DNA from: Bacillus massiliigorillae | Lineage (GTDB): Bacteria > Bacillota > Bacilli > Bacillales > DSM-1321 | Assembly: GCF_000380245.2 (NCBI RefSeq) | Contig: NZ_HG428743.1 | Coordinates: forward strand, 216,252 to 280,251 | Reading direction: 5' to 3' | Length of the DNA stretch: 64,000 nucleotides | In this document: piece after piece, positions 34,720 through 43,395 of the stretch | How positions within the stretch are numbered: the first letter of the stretch is position 1 | Layout of the letters: each line of letters starts with the position of its first letter | Position numbers and translations under genes: made by a program | The notes under the pieces: model-generated | The model's database searches: none | What the model was told of the DNA's origin: nothing | What the model saw: the letters and a program-made list of their open reading frames with translations, nothing else

Positions 34720-34755
34720 TAAAAAAAGCCGTCACTTTGACAGCTTTAATCTTCT
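34720..34755 (-). terminator. Terminator of the yknXYZ-like operon
   Basis: On the minus strand, AAGCTGTCAAAGTGACGGCTTTTTTT: arms AGCTGTCA/TGACGGCT and a seven-base T-run, 25 nt past the permease stop. Confidence 0.78.
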
Positions 34756-34763
34756 GTTATATC

Positions 34764-35936
34764 TTAATCATTTCTTAGAGCATCAATTGGTTTTAATTTC
34801 GCTGCGCGATTTGCCGGAAGTAGACCGAAGATTAATCCTATTACAAGTGAGAAAACGAAAGTTGATACTATAACATTCGGCGAGATTACTGGTACTGCCC
34901 CCATTAAGTGACATAGCCCCACAACACTTGAAATGCCAATTATTATACCTATAATGCCACCTATAGTGGTGAGGACCATAGATTCAATTAAGAATAAAGC
35001 TAAAATATCTCGTTTTTTTGCTCCCAAAGCTTTTCTGATACCTATTTCCTTAATACGTTCCGAAACGGAAACAAGCATTATATTCATAATTCCAATACCA
35101 GCAACTAATAATGATATTCCTGCAATTCCTACAAGAAGAAAACTCATAGTAGAAGTGACTAACTCTAAAGTCACAAGTAGATCTTGAGATGTCGTTATCT
35201 TAAAGCTATCTTTATCGTCGTTAAACTTATCTAATAACTGCTTTTCAATCCCTTTTACTGCAAGGTTCACATGTTCTTCGGAATCAGCTATTGCATTGAC
35301 TCGTGAGACTCCTGCTTGTCCAAATAACCTTTCAGCCGTACTAATAGGAATGAGAATAGTGTCATCAAAAGATCTTGATATCGTCTGCCCTTTTTCTTCT
35401 AACAGCCCAACAACAATAAAGGATTCTCCACCAATAAACACTTCTTTACCAAGAGGGTTTTCATTCGGGAACAGTATAGCAGACGCATCTACACCTATGA
35501 CAGCTATTTTTTGCCTTGTTTTAACATCAATATAACTAATGGTACGACCAGCTTGTACGTAGAAGTTATTTACTTTGTTATAACCTTCAGTCACACATTC
35601 GATTGTCAATGGTTTATTTAGAGCTTCTGTTCGAATATTTGTTAAGGCTCTAAATTCAGGAGACACCTCTTCTACACCTGCTTGGGTCTTCCATTCTAAA
35701 ACTTCTTCATACGGGACAGTCGTCTCCGCCCCTCTACCAGTTATACTCACCATTATTGCGTTAGAACCTAATGAGTTAACTTGTTCCGTTACTGCTTTTG
35801 AAGATACACTCCCAAGTGAAATAAGCGTTATGACAGATGCAATACCTATGATTATTCCTAGCATTGTAAGAAATGTTCTTAACTTTCTTGACCATAAATT
35901 TTTAAATGCCATTTGAAGTACTGTAAATTTAGTCAT
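34764..35936 (-). CDS. yknZ: MacB-type ABC transporter permease (YknZ-like)
   Basis: A 390-residue MacB/FtsX-type permease: an N-terminal segment (residues ~15-40, KLRTFLTMLGIIIGIASVITLISLG), a large extracytoplasmic MacB_PCD domain (~45-240), and three C-terminal segments (SFLLVGIAGISLLVAGIGIMNIML ... RIKEIGIRKALGAKKRDI). It moves substrates from the outer face rather than the cytosol. In B. subtilis YknWXYZ protects against the SdpC toxin. It overlaps the ATPase gene by 8 nt; third gene of the operon. Confidence 0.9.
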   Translation of the reverse strand: MTKFTVLQMAFKNLWSRKLRTFLTMLGIIIGIASVITLISLGSVSSKAVTEQVNSLGSNAIMVSITGRGAETTVPYEEVLEWKTQAGVEEVSPEFRALTNIRTEALNKPLTIECVTEGYNKVNNFYVQAGRTISYIDVKTRQKIAVIGVDASAILFPNENPLGKEVFIGGESFIVVGLLEEKGQTISRSFDDTILIPISTAERLFGQAGVSRVNAIADSEEHVNLAVKGIEKQLLDKFNDDKDSFKITTSQDLLVTLELVTSTMSFLLVGIAGISLLVAGIGIMNIMLVSVSERIKEIGIRKALGAKKRDILALFLIESMVLTTIGGIIGIIIGISSVVGLCHLMGAVPVISPNVIVSTFVFSLVIGLIFGLLPANRAAKLKPIDALRND

Positions 35937-36615
35937 TTCTCACACCTACCTCAGTAATTTTGCCATCCCTAATACGAAGAATTCGAGAGGCTAGCTCAGC
36001 TACCTGGTTATCGTGAGTAATCAGAATTATAGTGTGACCTTGCTGTTCGTTTAACTCTTTTAATAGCGTCATCACCTCTTGTGATGTTTTAGTGTCTAAA
36101 GCTCCTGTAGGTTCGTCGGCTAAGATTATAGGCGGATTTCCTGCTAAAGCCCTAGCAATCGCAACTCTTTGTTGTTGTCCACCACTTAATTCATTAGGAA
36201 GATGATCCTTACGATTAGCCACCCCTACCTTTTTAAGTGCTCCCATAGAGCGTTGTAATCGCTCCTTCGCAGGAATTCCACGATATATAAGAGGTAATTC
36301 AACATTCTGTAGAGCAGTTAGCTTATTCAATAGATTAAACTGCTGGAATATGAATCCTATCTTTTGATTACGGATTACAGCTAACTCATTTTCCCTAGCC
36401 GTATCCATTAATAAATTATCTAAAATGTATGTACCAGAATCAGGGACATCCAAACATCCGAGTATATTCATTAAAGTTGACTTACCAGAGCCAGAAGGTC
36501 CAATAATAGCAACCATTTCCCCTTTTTGCACCTCAAGAGATACATCTTTTAAAGCATTTATCTCTTCCCCTCCCAAGACATACTTTTTACAAATGTCTTT
36601 CATTTGTATAAGCAT
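35929..36615 (-). CDS. yknY: MacB-type ABC transporter ATP-binding protein (YknY-like)
   Basis: A 228-residue ATPase. Walker A GPSGSGKST (about residue 40), Q-loop FIFQQFNLL, signature LSGGQQQRVAIARAL, Walker B ILADEPTGALD, H-loop THD. All catalytic residues are intact. Start ATG 36615 overlaps the YknX-like stop as TGATG, with AGGAGG 6 nt upstream inside that gene. Works with the permease and the adaptor as an efflux unit. Confidence 0.95.
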   Translation of the reverse strand: MLIQMKDICKKYVLGGEEINALKDVSLEVQKGEMVAIIGPSGSGKSTLMNILGCLDVPDSGTYILDNLLMDTARENELAVIRNQKIGFIFQQFNLLNKLTALQNVELPLIYRGIPAKERLQRSMGALKKVGVANRKDHLPNELSGGQQQRVAIARALAGNPPIILADEPTGALDTKTSQEVMTLLKELNEQQGHTIILITHDNQVAELASRILRIRDGKITEVGVRND

Positions 36616-37736
36616 CAAAGGCCTCCTCTTATAGCTAAGCCAAACATAGTGCCATTCATTTTAGTTGATTGATTAAAGGATGTAGATTTTTTGAGAGTAG
36701 GTAGTAAAATGATTTGCCCTTCCTCCAAGCCACTCAGAATTTCAATTGATACAGCGTCATTTACCCCTGTTAGCACCTCAACTTCTTTAGAACCTTCTTC
36801 AGTCTTAATCTTTACGTATTGCTTCCCCTCTTTTTCTACGAGCGCTTCTATTGGAATAATTAAATGATTATTGCTTTCGTACACTTTGATTTTTGCATTT
36901 AAACTCATCCCTGATTTAATCTGTTTTGGATCCTCTATAGATACTTCAACCTTGAACGTCGCTACACCATTCATAGATTCACCTTCATTTGCAATGCTAA
37001 TCACTGTCCCCTTAAAAGCCTCATCAGGAAACGCCTGTACAACAATTTGAACTTCTTGCCCCATTTGAATCTGAGGTATATCCAATTCATCAACAGACAA
37101 TATAGCCTTCAGTTCCTTGAAGTTCGTTATTGAAGCGATTGTTTGATATGCACCAATTTCACTTCCAACATTCAAATCTGTCCCCACCGTTAAATGTCCA
37201 CTTATAGGTGCATAAACAGAGGCAGGAGCTTTTTCTTTCTTTTTCAGTATTACAAGGCTTTCATTTAAACTGTCTATTTCAAGTAGGAGCTTTTTAATTT
37301 GAGTATCCAAGTCAGTAAGACTAAAATTAGAGTTTGGAAAATCCGACGATTGTAGAGATTTTTTTTTCACATCTTCTAATACCTTCAATTCTAATTTCAG
37401 CTTTTTAATTTCTATTTCGACATTTTTCTTCTCATTTGATAAGTTAATTGGCTCAAAGCTTAGCAATAAATCGCCTTTGGATACGTATTTACCTTCCTCC
37501 AAATAATTCGCTTTTATTTTCCCAGCTTCAGTTGTATTAATCAGTAATTTATTAATCGGAGCCACAGAACCTTTACTCGAAACATAAACCTTAATATTCC
37601 CCGGTTTGACCTGAAATGTACGTGCTTTTTCAACCTCCGTTTGCTCAGTTTGAGATATCGGAACAGTAATAGCCACCGCACCACCTATACATATACAAGC
37701 AATAATGGCTAAGACTAGTTTTGTTTTCTTCTTCAT
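36615..37736 (-). CDS. yknX: HlyD/MacA-type efflux adaptor (YknX-like)
   Basis: A 373-residue membrane-fusion/adaptor protein. It has an N-terminal anchor (residues 6-24), lipoyl-like half-motifs split by a coiled coil (about 95-165, KKNVEIEIKKLKLELKVLEDVKKK), a beta-barrel (QVQIVVQAFPDEAFKGTVISIAN) and a membrane-proximal domain (IPIEALVEKEGKQYVKIKTEEG). In Gram-positives such adaptors join MacB-like ABC proteins. First gene of the three-gene operon; AGAGGTG ribosome site. No yknW homologue is next to it. Confidence 0.9.
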   Translation of the reverse strand: MKKKTKLVLAIIACICIGGAVAITVPISQTEQTEVEKARTFQVKPGNIKVYVSSKGSVAPINKLLINTTEAGKIKANYLEEGKYVSKGDLLLSFEPINLSNEKKNVEIEIKKLKLELKVLEDVKKKSLQSSDFPNSNFSLTDLDTQIKKLLLEIDSLNESLVILKKKEKAPASVYAPISGHLTVGTDLNVGSEIGAYQTIASITNFKELKAILSVDELDIPQIQMGQEVQIVVQAFPDEAFKGTVISIANEGESMNGVATFKVEVSIEDPKQIKSGMSLNAKIKVYESNNHLIIPIEALVEKEGKQYVKIKTEEGSKEVEVLTGVNDAVSIEILSGLEEGQIILLPTLKKSTSFNQSTKMNGTMFGLAIRGGL

Positions 37737-37885
37737 AGAACACCTCTAAAAAATAAGCTATGTATTTTGTTATTATGCCTCCAATGCCCAAAATGTTATT
37801 AATAGATAAATGTAGGAGAGCAAAAACATTAAATGGCATAGATGATTGTCTAGAGATTACATACCTAAACTAAATAATTAAACAA

Positions 37886-37916
37886 AAAGAGAGTGCAATT
37901 ATATGCACTCTCCCGA
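37886..37916 (-). terminator. Terminator after the mer-like operon
   Basis: GAGAGTGCA-ATTATA-TGCACTCTC arms with a T-rich minus-strand side, 80 nt past the metallochaperone stop. Confidence 0.75.
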
Positions 37917-37992
37917 CTATTATTAATAGCAATATGTATTTACTTTGTTTATGATCACAAAAAAGATTTAATATGAAAGTTCATTAAGAAAA

Positions 37993-38451
37993 TCAGGATA
38001 ATTCTTTTATATATTTCGTAACATTCCCTAAACAACAACTTCCTTGAGGATTGTTTACTTCACAACCACATCTTTTTTCTTGTATATTCTCTCGAATATG
38101 AGCTAATGGATTAGGAGAAAGTTCATTTTCTAAATAGTATTTTATGTTTTCTTTTGTCCAACCGAAACAATAACAGATTGGAGTACTTAATGAATCATCC
38201 TTTTGATGAACAACCTCTTTTATATCAGATGTAAGATACTTCTTATCATTCGTATTAAAATAAACGACATCACAATCTTTAGTTGAGCAAAAAAAGTAAT
38301 TTTCCTCAGCATTTAAAGTTTCTAATGCAGATGGAACTAGCATTGATTTTAAAGTTATTAACTTTACACTTTTCGCTTTTTTGTTACAAGATGAACAAAC
38401 ACTATTATGTTCACTATTTACCTGATGTTCACTGCTACAACAATTTGACAT
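37993..38451 (-). CDS. Iron-sulfur/zinc metallochaperone-like protein of mer-type operon
   Basis: A 152-residue Cys-rich protein resembling the CopZ-like putative iron-sulfur metallochaperones found in Gram-positive mer operons. The N-terminal cluster (SNCCSSE ... VCSSCNKKAKSV) and YFFCSTKDCDVVYF form a zinc/[2Fe-2S] site. PICYCFGWTKENIKYYL and EKRCGCEVNNPQGSCCLGN are the C-terminal motifs. Start ATG 38451 is preferred (GGCGGAAG just upstream) and overlaps the MerR stop, so translation is coupled. No merA, merT or merP follows. Confidence 0.8.
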   Translation of the reverse strand: MSNCCSSEHQVNSEHNSVCSSCNKKAKSVKLITLKSMLVPSALETLNAEENYFFCSTKDCDVVYFNTNDKKYLTSDIKEVVHQKDDSLSTPICYCFGWTKENIKYYLENELSPNPLAHIRENIQEKRCGCEVNNPQGSCCLGNVTKYIKELS

Positions 38452-38464
38452 TATTCTTCCGCCT

Positions 38465-38869
38465 TTACAATTCATTCTTAGAAACTAAAGTTTCGATAAT
38501 TGGACATTCATACATAGATTTATCAGTGGGGCATTTCTCTCGCAGATGAATAAGCATTTTTTCAATCCGCATTAAATCTTTAATTTTCATTTGTACTTCA
38601 TCGATTTTATTACTAACAAAATCATTCATATCTTTACAACGCTCAGCGTCCTTATCAACTATTCCAAGTAACTTTATAATTTCTGACAAAGTAAAGCCTA
38701 AATCTTGCATTCGTTTAATAAACTTTATACGATCAGCACTTTCTTCTGAGTAAACTCTATAACCAGCATTTGTCCGAGAAGGTTCATTTAATAAACCTTT
38801 TCTTTCGTAATATCTTATCGTTTCTTTATTGACACCACATTTTTTAGCAAGTTCACTAATAAGATACAT
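38465..38869 (-). CDS. merR: MerR, Hg(II)-responsive-type regulator
   Basis: A 134-residue MerR protein. HTH: LISELAKKCGVNKETIRYYERKGLL; wing NAGYRVYSEESADRIKFIKRMQDLGFTLSEI. Three conserved Cys for Hg(II) fit the pattern of MerR: ERCKDM (about 80), REKCPTD (about 115) and YECPI (about 124). The operator upstream (38892-38922) has the mer dyad. It overlaps the metallochaperone gene. The usual reductase gene is missing, so the pair is either a remnant or a separate metal module. Confidence 0.88.
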   Translation of the reverse strand: MYLISELAKKCGVNKETIRYYERKGLLNEPSRTNAGYRVYSEESADRIKFIKRMQDLGFTLSEIIKLLGIVDKDAERCKDMNDFVSNKIDEVQMKIKDLMRIEKMLIHLREKCPTDKSMYECPIIETLVSKNEL

Positions 38870-38891
38870 TCTCTAATCCACCTCATATCAA

Positions 38892-38922
38892 GTATAAACC
38901 CTGTACCTTAGTACAGAGTGAA
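38892..38922 (-). promoter_or_regulatory. Mer-type promoter/operator
   Basis: On the minus strand, TTCACT (38922-38917), 19-bp spacer, TTATAC (38897-38892). The spacer holds the dyad CTGTAC-TAAG-GTACAG, similar to Gram-positive mer operators. It lies 23 nt upstream of merR and predicts autoregulation. Confidence 0.75.
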
Positions 38923-38940
38923 GAGATTTTTAATATTTTT

Positions 38941-38990
38941 CTTCTACTATCTTGTTCCATAAGAAAAAGCCGTCTACATGACAGCTCTTT
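38941..38990 (-). terminator. Terminator, copy of the dispersed repeat hairpin
   Basis: CTATCTTGTTCCATAAGAAAAA then AGCCGTC-TACAT-GACAGCT. It acts on the minus strand 20 nt past the DUF6366 stop. Confidence 0.75.
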
Positions 38991-39008
38991 CTAATAATAT
39001 TGCATCCA

Positions 39009-39224
39009 TTACTTTAAAAAAATCGAAGCTATTACAACACCAATTATAATAACAAGAATGAGTATCCCTGTACCTTTCCAACCTAAACTACCTACCAAAT
39101 CCGAAAGGCTTCCACTATTTGCTCTATTAAAAGCGTCGTTCATATTCCCTGTCGGATTACCTCTTAATTCTTGTTGTCTTAATCTCTCTCTTTTTTGTTC
39201 AGAAGTTTCTTTGTTGTCTTGCAT
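39009..39224 (-). CDS. DUF6366 family small membrane protein
   Basis: A 71-residue protein. Conserved N-terminal EQKRERLRQQELRGNPTGNMND, then SLSDLVGSLGWKGTGILILV and one C-terminal membrane segment. This fits the DUF6366 family of Bacillus; function unknown. Start ATG 39224 has AGGGGGTG about 7 nt upstream; the longer in-frame reading lacks a ribosome site. Confidence 0.82.
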   Translation of the reverse strand: MQDNKETSEQKRERLRQQELRGNPTGNMNDAFNRANSGSLSDLVGSLGWKGTGILILVIIIGVVIASIFLK

Positions 39225-39291
39225 ATAAACACCCCCTGTAAAATAAACAAGCATCCCTTTAACCTTTACCATAAATAGCTATTATCCTTAT

Positions 39292-39397
39292 TAAACTATT
39301 CTGCACCGTTTGTTGCATAAGAAAAACTGTCTAAATGACAGCCTTGATCTTCAGCTCTAGCACCTGTTAGCTTCAATGTAATATTTCATAAAAACAC
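39292..39397. repeat. Dispersed terminator-associated repeat, near-complete copy
   Basis: AAACTATTCTGCACCGTTTGTTGCATAAGAAAAA, hairpin CTGTC-TAAAT-GACAG, CCTTGATCTTCAGCTCTA, then GCACCTGTTAGCTTCAATGTAA and TATTTCATAAAAACAC. It lies just after the stop of the minus-strand gene ending at 39420. Confidence 0.82.
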
Positions 39398-39419
39398 TCG
39401 AAATGATTCGTTAGCTTCA

Positions 39420-39674
39420 TTACAATACTCTACATTTGATTCCATAATAACCTCTTCCAACTACTCCACGATAAATTTCATAAATAGTACCATCAATTTG
39501 AACTATAATATTTCCTTCTTCTTTTGAATCAAGAAATTTATAATCCAGTCCTTGTTCGCCACAATACTTGACTATTGCATTTTTTGCGATATTGACGGTA
39601 GGATACACAGAGATATCATCATAAGGAATTTCCATTGACTTCTTTAACAAATCCTTTAACGCATCCTTAATCAT
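39420..39674 (-). CDS. Hypothetical protein
   Basis: Not recognised. A soluble 84-residue protein with an N-terminal helix (IKDALKDLLKKSM) and a compact beta-rich C-terminal half (NIIVQIDGTIYEIYRGVVGRGYYGIKCRVL). AAAGGTGAG precedes the ATG. Monocistronic; a repeat copy provides its terminator. Confidence 0.6.
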   Translation of the reverse strand: MIKDALKDLLKKSMEIPYDDISVYPTVNIAKNAIVKYCGEQGLDYKFLDSKEEGNIIVQIDGTIYEIYRGVVGRGYYGIKCRVL

Positions 39675-39793
39675 AAATAATTCTCACCTTTCAAGACTTA
39701 GTATAGTAAAACAAAAGTAAATTGATTACTCACATACTTCATAAGCCATAATTCTTACGAAAACAGCCTATCATTATGGAAATGTAGGGATAA

Positions 39794-40027
39794 TTATCGA
39801 ATAAAAGCAATAATTATCATAAGGAAGTTTGTAATTGAACAAATTAAGCCAATCACAGCAAGATAATATCCCTTTTCTATATCAATATTTTTTAATGCCA
39901 GTCCTGAAAATACAATCCCTGCTATTGGAACAATCCCCCAAAGAAAAATGAAAAAAGAGCAAAGTCCTAATACGAAACCAACAAGAGCAAATGTGTTTGT
40001 CTTTTTGTTTTCCATAATATTTTCCAT
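39794..40027 (-). CDS. DUF4190 domain membrane protein
   Basis: A 77-residue protein with two membrane segments separated by GLALKNIDIEKGYY. The KTNTFALVGFVLGLCSFF start and PIAGIVFSGLALKNI motif fit DUF4190. Function unknown. Start may be ATG 40027 or 40015. Confidence 0.78.
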   Translation of the reverse strand: MENIMENKKTNTFALVGFVLGLCSFFIFLWGIVPIAGIVFSGLALKNIDIEKGYYLAVIGLICSITNFLMIIIAFIR

Positions 40028-40124
40028 AATCTTCTCGCTCCAATCTCTATGTATTTATCCAACAAGATGCTATTGATAAGGCACAAGACGTATACGCCAT
40101 CGAACCTCTTTTTTCCGTTTCATC

Positions 40125-40196
40125 TTAAATTAGAATCGTTATGACACCAACAGCACCTAATTTAACACCTAGACGTTCATTCTGATGTGTATCCAT
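40125..40196 (-). CDS. Candidate 23-residue peptide
   Basis: AAAGGTAGGAG lies just upstream of an ATG at 40196. The peptide MDTHQNERLGVKLGAVGVIT ends ILI before TAA. It could be a genuine small peptide or the start of a decayed gene. The rest of 40028-40345 has only a right-hand repeat module at 40290-40320 (CCTGCCCTGTTAATTTAAGTGCAA). Confidence 0.3.
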   Translation of the reverse strand: MDTHQNERLGVKLGAVGVITILI

Positions 40197-40345
40197 TATC
40201 TCCTACCTTTTTAAGTCTTATAATCGATTAATACCCTTGCACGAGTGAAATAAACTGAATTTTCAATGAACAAATTATCTTATTCAATTTTCCTGCCCTG
40301 TTAATTTAAGTGCAAATCTTAACAAATTAATGACAGAATAAAGAA

Positions 40346-40606
40346 TTAAATCTTGATATTATGGTCCTCTCCATCCACTCGTGTTACGGCAGCAATACCT
40401 TCTATAATATGTTCGGGGAATCCTTCCTTACGCAGGTCATCAAATGTGATAGGAGTATCCTCCACTAAATCATGGCACACCCCAACAATCTTCTCTTCCA
40501 ATGTATTTACCCTTTGCATAACCGCAAGAGGATGCAGAATGTATGGATTACCACCTTTATGGTGGATGACAGCTAACTCAATTGCTCTTTCTAATAAGTC
40601 CTTCAT
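40346..40606 (-). CDS. Shortened HD-domain phosphohydrolase (SpoT-like)
   Basis: An 86-residue protein. GGNPYILHPLAVM and VCHDLVEDTPITFDDLRKEGFPEHIIEGIAAVTR belong to the HD4/SpoT-like small phosphohydrolase family. Family members usually run to ~130-150 residues and have HxGQxDKGG before the NPY motif. Here this reads HHKGG, about five residues short, and the C-terminus stops soon after the VTR motif. HD and ED residues remain. It may be a degraded gene that still has a good AGGGGGGAG ribosome site. Confidence 0.7.
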   Translation of the reverse strand: MKDLLERAIELAVIHHKGGNPYILHPLAVMQRVNTLEEKIVGVCHDLVEDTPITFDDLRKEGFPEHIIEGIAAVTRVDGEDHNIKI

Positions 40607-40707
40607 CTAATCTCCCCCCTATGAATTCTATAATATCAAGCACGCTTATACTTTCTAAGGAATCGCACCCCTTAACTATTAACCTGATAAATTACAAAAT
40701 ATTAAAA

Positions 40708-40742
40708 AGCCGATTAGTTTCATGAAACTAATCGGCTGTAAA
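40708..40742 (-). terminator. Terminator of the 40748 gene
   Basis: AGCCGATTAGTTTCA and its 15-bp perfect complement with almost no loop; T-run on the minus strand. Confidence 0.78.
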
Positions 40743-40747
40743 AGAAA

Positions 40748-41134
40748 TTAAAGATATTCATAGTAGTTAAAAGAAGCAATAAGAGCAATCAATAAGCCAC
40801 TCATAACAAACCCCATTATAATTGTCGCAAGATATTCTCTTGAGCGTTCACTATATTTCTTTTGAAACCATGCTTCTAATCCGAACGAAAATATACAGTA
40901 GCCTAGAAAAAGAAAATAACTATAAAACGATGTAAAACCTACTAGAGCTATGATTACCGAATAGATTACAGAAACACTAACAGTTACCCATCTTTCATAC
41001 TTTGTATAAAATTTTTTTCGCCATTTCTTTTTTTCTAACCCCAATCGTCTTCTAACAATCCGTTCAATTAGACTTGAAATCAACACCACAGCACCAAAAG
41101 CCAATACGATTTTAAGTAAAAAAATATCAGTCAC
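40748..41134 (-). CDS. Hypothetical membrane protein
   Basis: Not recognised. A 128-residue protein with four membrane segments; a basic loop (RIVRRRLGLEKKKWRKKFYTKYERW) separates the first from the rest. The start is GTG 41134 with no strong ribosome site, so the start is uncertain. Resembles DUF4181-type Bacillus membrane proteins in layout (low certainty). Confidence 0.58.
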   Translation of the reverse strand: MTDIFLLKIVLAFGAVVLISSLIERIVRRRLGLEKKKWRKKFYTKYERWVTVSVSVIYSVIIALVGFTSFYSYFLFLGYCIFSFGLEAWFQKKYSERSREYLATIIMGFVMSGLLIALIASFNYYEYL

Positions 41135-41393
41135 CCCAGTCTGTATGTAAAGAAATTATGCCATATATAGTAATATACACTAAATATTCCAAAATAATAA
41201 GAATATTACCACGCAGTAATTCTTAATATCTGAAGAATAAGTCTTTATTTTTATGAATTACAGGATGTATAATCATCAAAGTAGACACCTTTACTTTCGG
41301 ATTATTCTGTCAATATAATTTGATTAAATGAAAAAGCTATATCGGTAGTCTTTGGGTGAATTAAAGAAATCAGATTACTAAAGGAGTAAGAAG

Positions 41394-42017
41394 TTGAAAA
41401 TAAAAGACTTTACTTTAACTGCAATTTTTTTATCTATTATTTTATTATGTGCTTTCACGCCATTTGGATTTATACATTTAGGTGTAGTAAAAGCGACTAT
41501 CATTCATATTCCCATCATTATAGCTTCTATTATTCTAGGGCCAAGAATTGGTGCTTTCCTAGGGCTTGTGTTTGGATTCACTAGTATTGCTGTAAATACG
41601 ATTAGTCCAACATTGCTATCATTTGCTTTTTCACCAGCGATTCCTGTTTTAGGATCAAGTCAAGGAAGCTTTTGGGCGCTATTTATTGCCATTGTTCCAA
41701 GAGTAATCATTGGCTTTATTCCTTACTATGTTTTCAAGGCTATTCGTAAAGTGATATCTAAGAAAAAAGACAATCAAAAACCTGCTTTATTTATAACTGG
41801 TATACTTACAACTTTTATTCATACATTTTTAGTCATGGGCTCTATTTCTTTCTTGTTTCAAGACGCCTATGCTGAAGCCATTAATGCTGGCAGCACGAGT
41901 GCGATTTATAAAGCTGTTTTAACTGTTTTCTTTACAAATGGACTAGCTGAAGCAGCCCTTGCTGGAGTTGTAACAATGGCAGTAGTTCCACCGTTATTGA
42001 AGGTATCAAAAAAATAA
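41394..42017 (+). CDS. ECF transporter S component
   Basis: A 207-residue membrane protein with six segments, matching substrate-binding S components of energy-coupling-factor vitamin transporters. It starts with LTAIFLSIILLCAFTPFGFI and has GPRIGAFLGLVFGFTSI and the N-terminal Ala-rich interface expected for EcfT contact. The substrate cannot be read; no vitamin gene or recognisable riboswitch is adjacent. TTG start with AAGGAG 9 nt upstream. The shared EcfAA'T module is not in the window. Confidence 0.85.
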   Translation: MKIKDFTLTAIFLSIILLCAFTPFGFIHLGVVKATIIHIPIIIASIILGPRIGAFLGLVFGFTSIAVNTISPTLLSFAFSPAIPVLGSSQGSFWALFIAIVPRVIIGFIPYYVFKAIRKVISKKKDNQKPALFITGILTTFIHTFLVMGSISFLFQDAYAEAINAGSTSAIYKAVLTVFFTNGLAEAALAGVVTMAVVPPLLKVSKK

Positions 42018-42064
42018 CGATTTCTTTAACTATTTTTTATTTAATTAAATTATGACGGGTAAAG

Positions 42065-42117
42065 AAAATGCCTTTGACATTTCTAACAAACACTAAAGAA
42101 ATGTTCAAAGGCATTTT
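42065..42117. terminator. Bidirectional terminator
   Basis: AAAATGCCTTTGA and TTCAAAGGCATTTT arms between the ECF S gene and the convergent MBL gene. Confidence 0.82.
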
Positions 42118-42141
42118 ACAATCTTTGTTCATTATGAAGTT

Positions 42142-43128
42142 TCAATAGGCAATAAAACCTTGGGATACCCAATCTTTCGGCTTTATATTCTGTCCTATCC
42201 ATTCCTTCTGTGGAGCTACGTATGGGGCGGTGGCGATTAAATGATTATTTTGCCAGCTTGCTGCTTTGGAACGAATCATTTCATCGAGTAGAATTTGAAT
42301 AAATTCTTCTGGTTGAAGTTGAAAGGAATAACGTGCAAAATCTTGAAACCAGCCACAATTTAGTAGATAGTGATCGATTTCTTCTTTTGCCAATCCGTTT
42401 TTAATAATTAAAGTGAATGAAAAAATCCTCTTACAAGCATGCCAAGAAACCTTTTCAGGTGCTGTAAGCCACTTTTCAAAGCGTTTCCTTGCTGCATCAA
42501 GGGAAGCCATAGGATTCTCTGCGGCAGGTCCATGCCCTGAATAAACCTTTTGAATCCGAAGCTTGGACAACCGATCCAAACTTTCTAGCGAGCGTTGGAT
42601 AGATGTCACACCCTCTCGAAAAATATTCAGCCAGCCTATATCATTGCTGTGAAATAGATCACCACAGATTAATATCTCTTCTTCAGGCTCATAAAAGGAA
42701 ATATGCCCTAACGTATGCCCTGGTGTGTGCAAGACTTTCAAGGTTCTACTTCCGGTAATAATTTCATCATTATCTGAGAGCTTTGTATCAACTCGATAAG
42801 GTTCTACAGGCTGATCTAACCACTCTGCACTACAGGCTTCAGAGTCACAACCATTAATTAAATCAGCATCCCATTTATGTGCCGCAATCTGAATATCATA
42901 GTTACTTTGGAAGTGAAAATTACCGCCTACATGGTCACTATGATAGTGTGTATTCACAATAAGATGTAGTTCTTCTGGTGAAACGCCTGCATCTTTTATG
43001 AATCGCTCTGTTTCTTTCACATCACTTCCGAAGCCCGTATCAATAAGAATTGGAAGCTGGTCCTTAATCAGAACCATATTTGCACTTGGAAATTTCCTCT
43101 CGAAGAAAATGAAACTGGATTGTTTCAT
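42142..43128 (-). CDS. MBL-fold metallo-hydrolase
   Basis: A 328-residue metallo-beta-lactamase-fold protein. Metal ligands: THYHSDHVGGNF (HxHxDH, about 68-73), the third His in LHTPGHTLGH and Asp in ICGDLFHS. C-terminal helical region (~215-328) as in the longer MBL hydrolases of the YflN type. Substrate unknown. Start ATG 43128 has AAGGAGG 9 nt upstream; the upstream in-frame Met does not. Confidence 0.88.
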   Translation of the reverse strand: MKQSSFIFFERKFPSANMVLIKDQLPILIDTGFGSDVKETERFIKDAGVSPEELHLIVNTHYHSDHVGGNFHFQSNYDIQIAAHKWDADLINGCDSEACSAEWLDQPVEPYRVDTKLSDNDEIITGSRTLKVLHTPGHTLGHISFYEPEEEILICGDLFHSNDIGWLNIFREGVTSIQRSLESLDRLSKLRIQKVYSGHGPAAENPMASLDAARKRFEKWLTAPEKVSWHACKRIFSFTLIIKNGLAKEEIDHYLLNCGWFQDFARYSFQLQPEEFIQILLDEMIRSKAASWQNNHLIATAPYVAPQKEWIGQNIKPKDWVSQGFIAY

Positions 43129-43395
43129 AAGCTTTCCCTCCTTATACTCCATGACTTTACTATGATGATTGAACGTTTGCTCAACTATATTATATATATT
43201 TTACAGAATATTGAAAATATTACAGCTTCACTCGGAGATATTACTTTAGGCTTGAACAATAACCATCTTTTTACTGTTTCCCTCTTCTACTACCTCCCCA
43301 ATACCAGAAAAAAAAGGAACTGCGCTAACAATCCCTTTACGCACCTCCGACCACGATTAACGGTCAAAAATGAATTCTCAATCCTTTACCAACAT

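Noticed and set aside
41140..41393. Riboswitch upstream of the ECF S component
   Set aside because: I compared by eye with thiamine, folate, preQ1 and cobalamin leaders and saw no conserved core.
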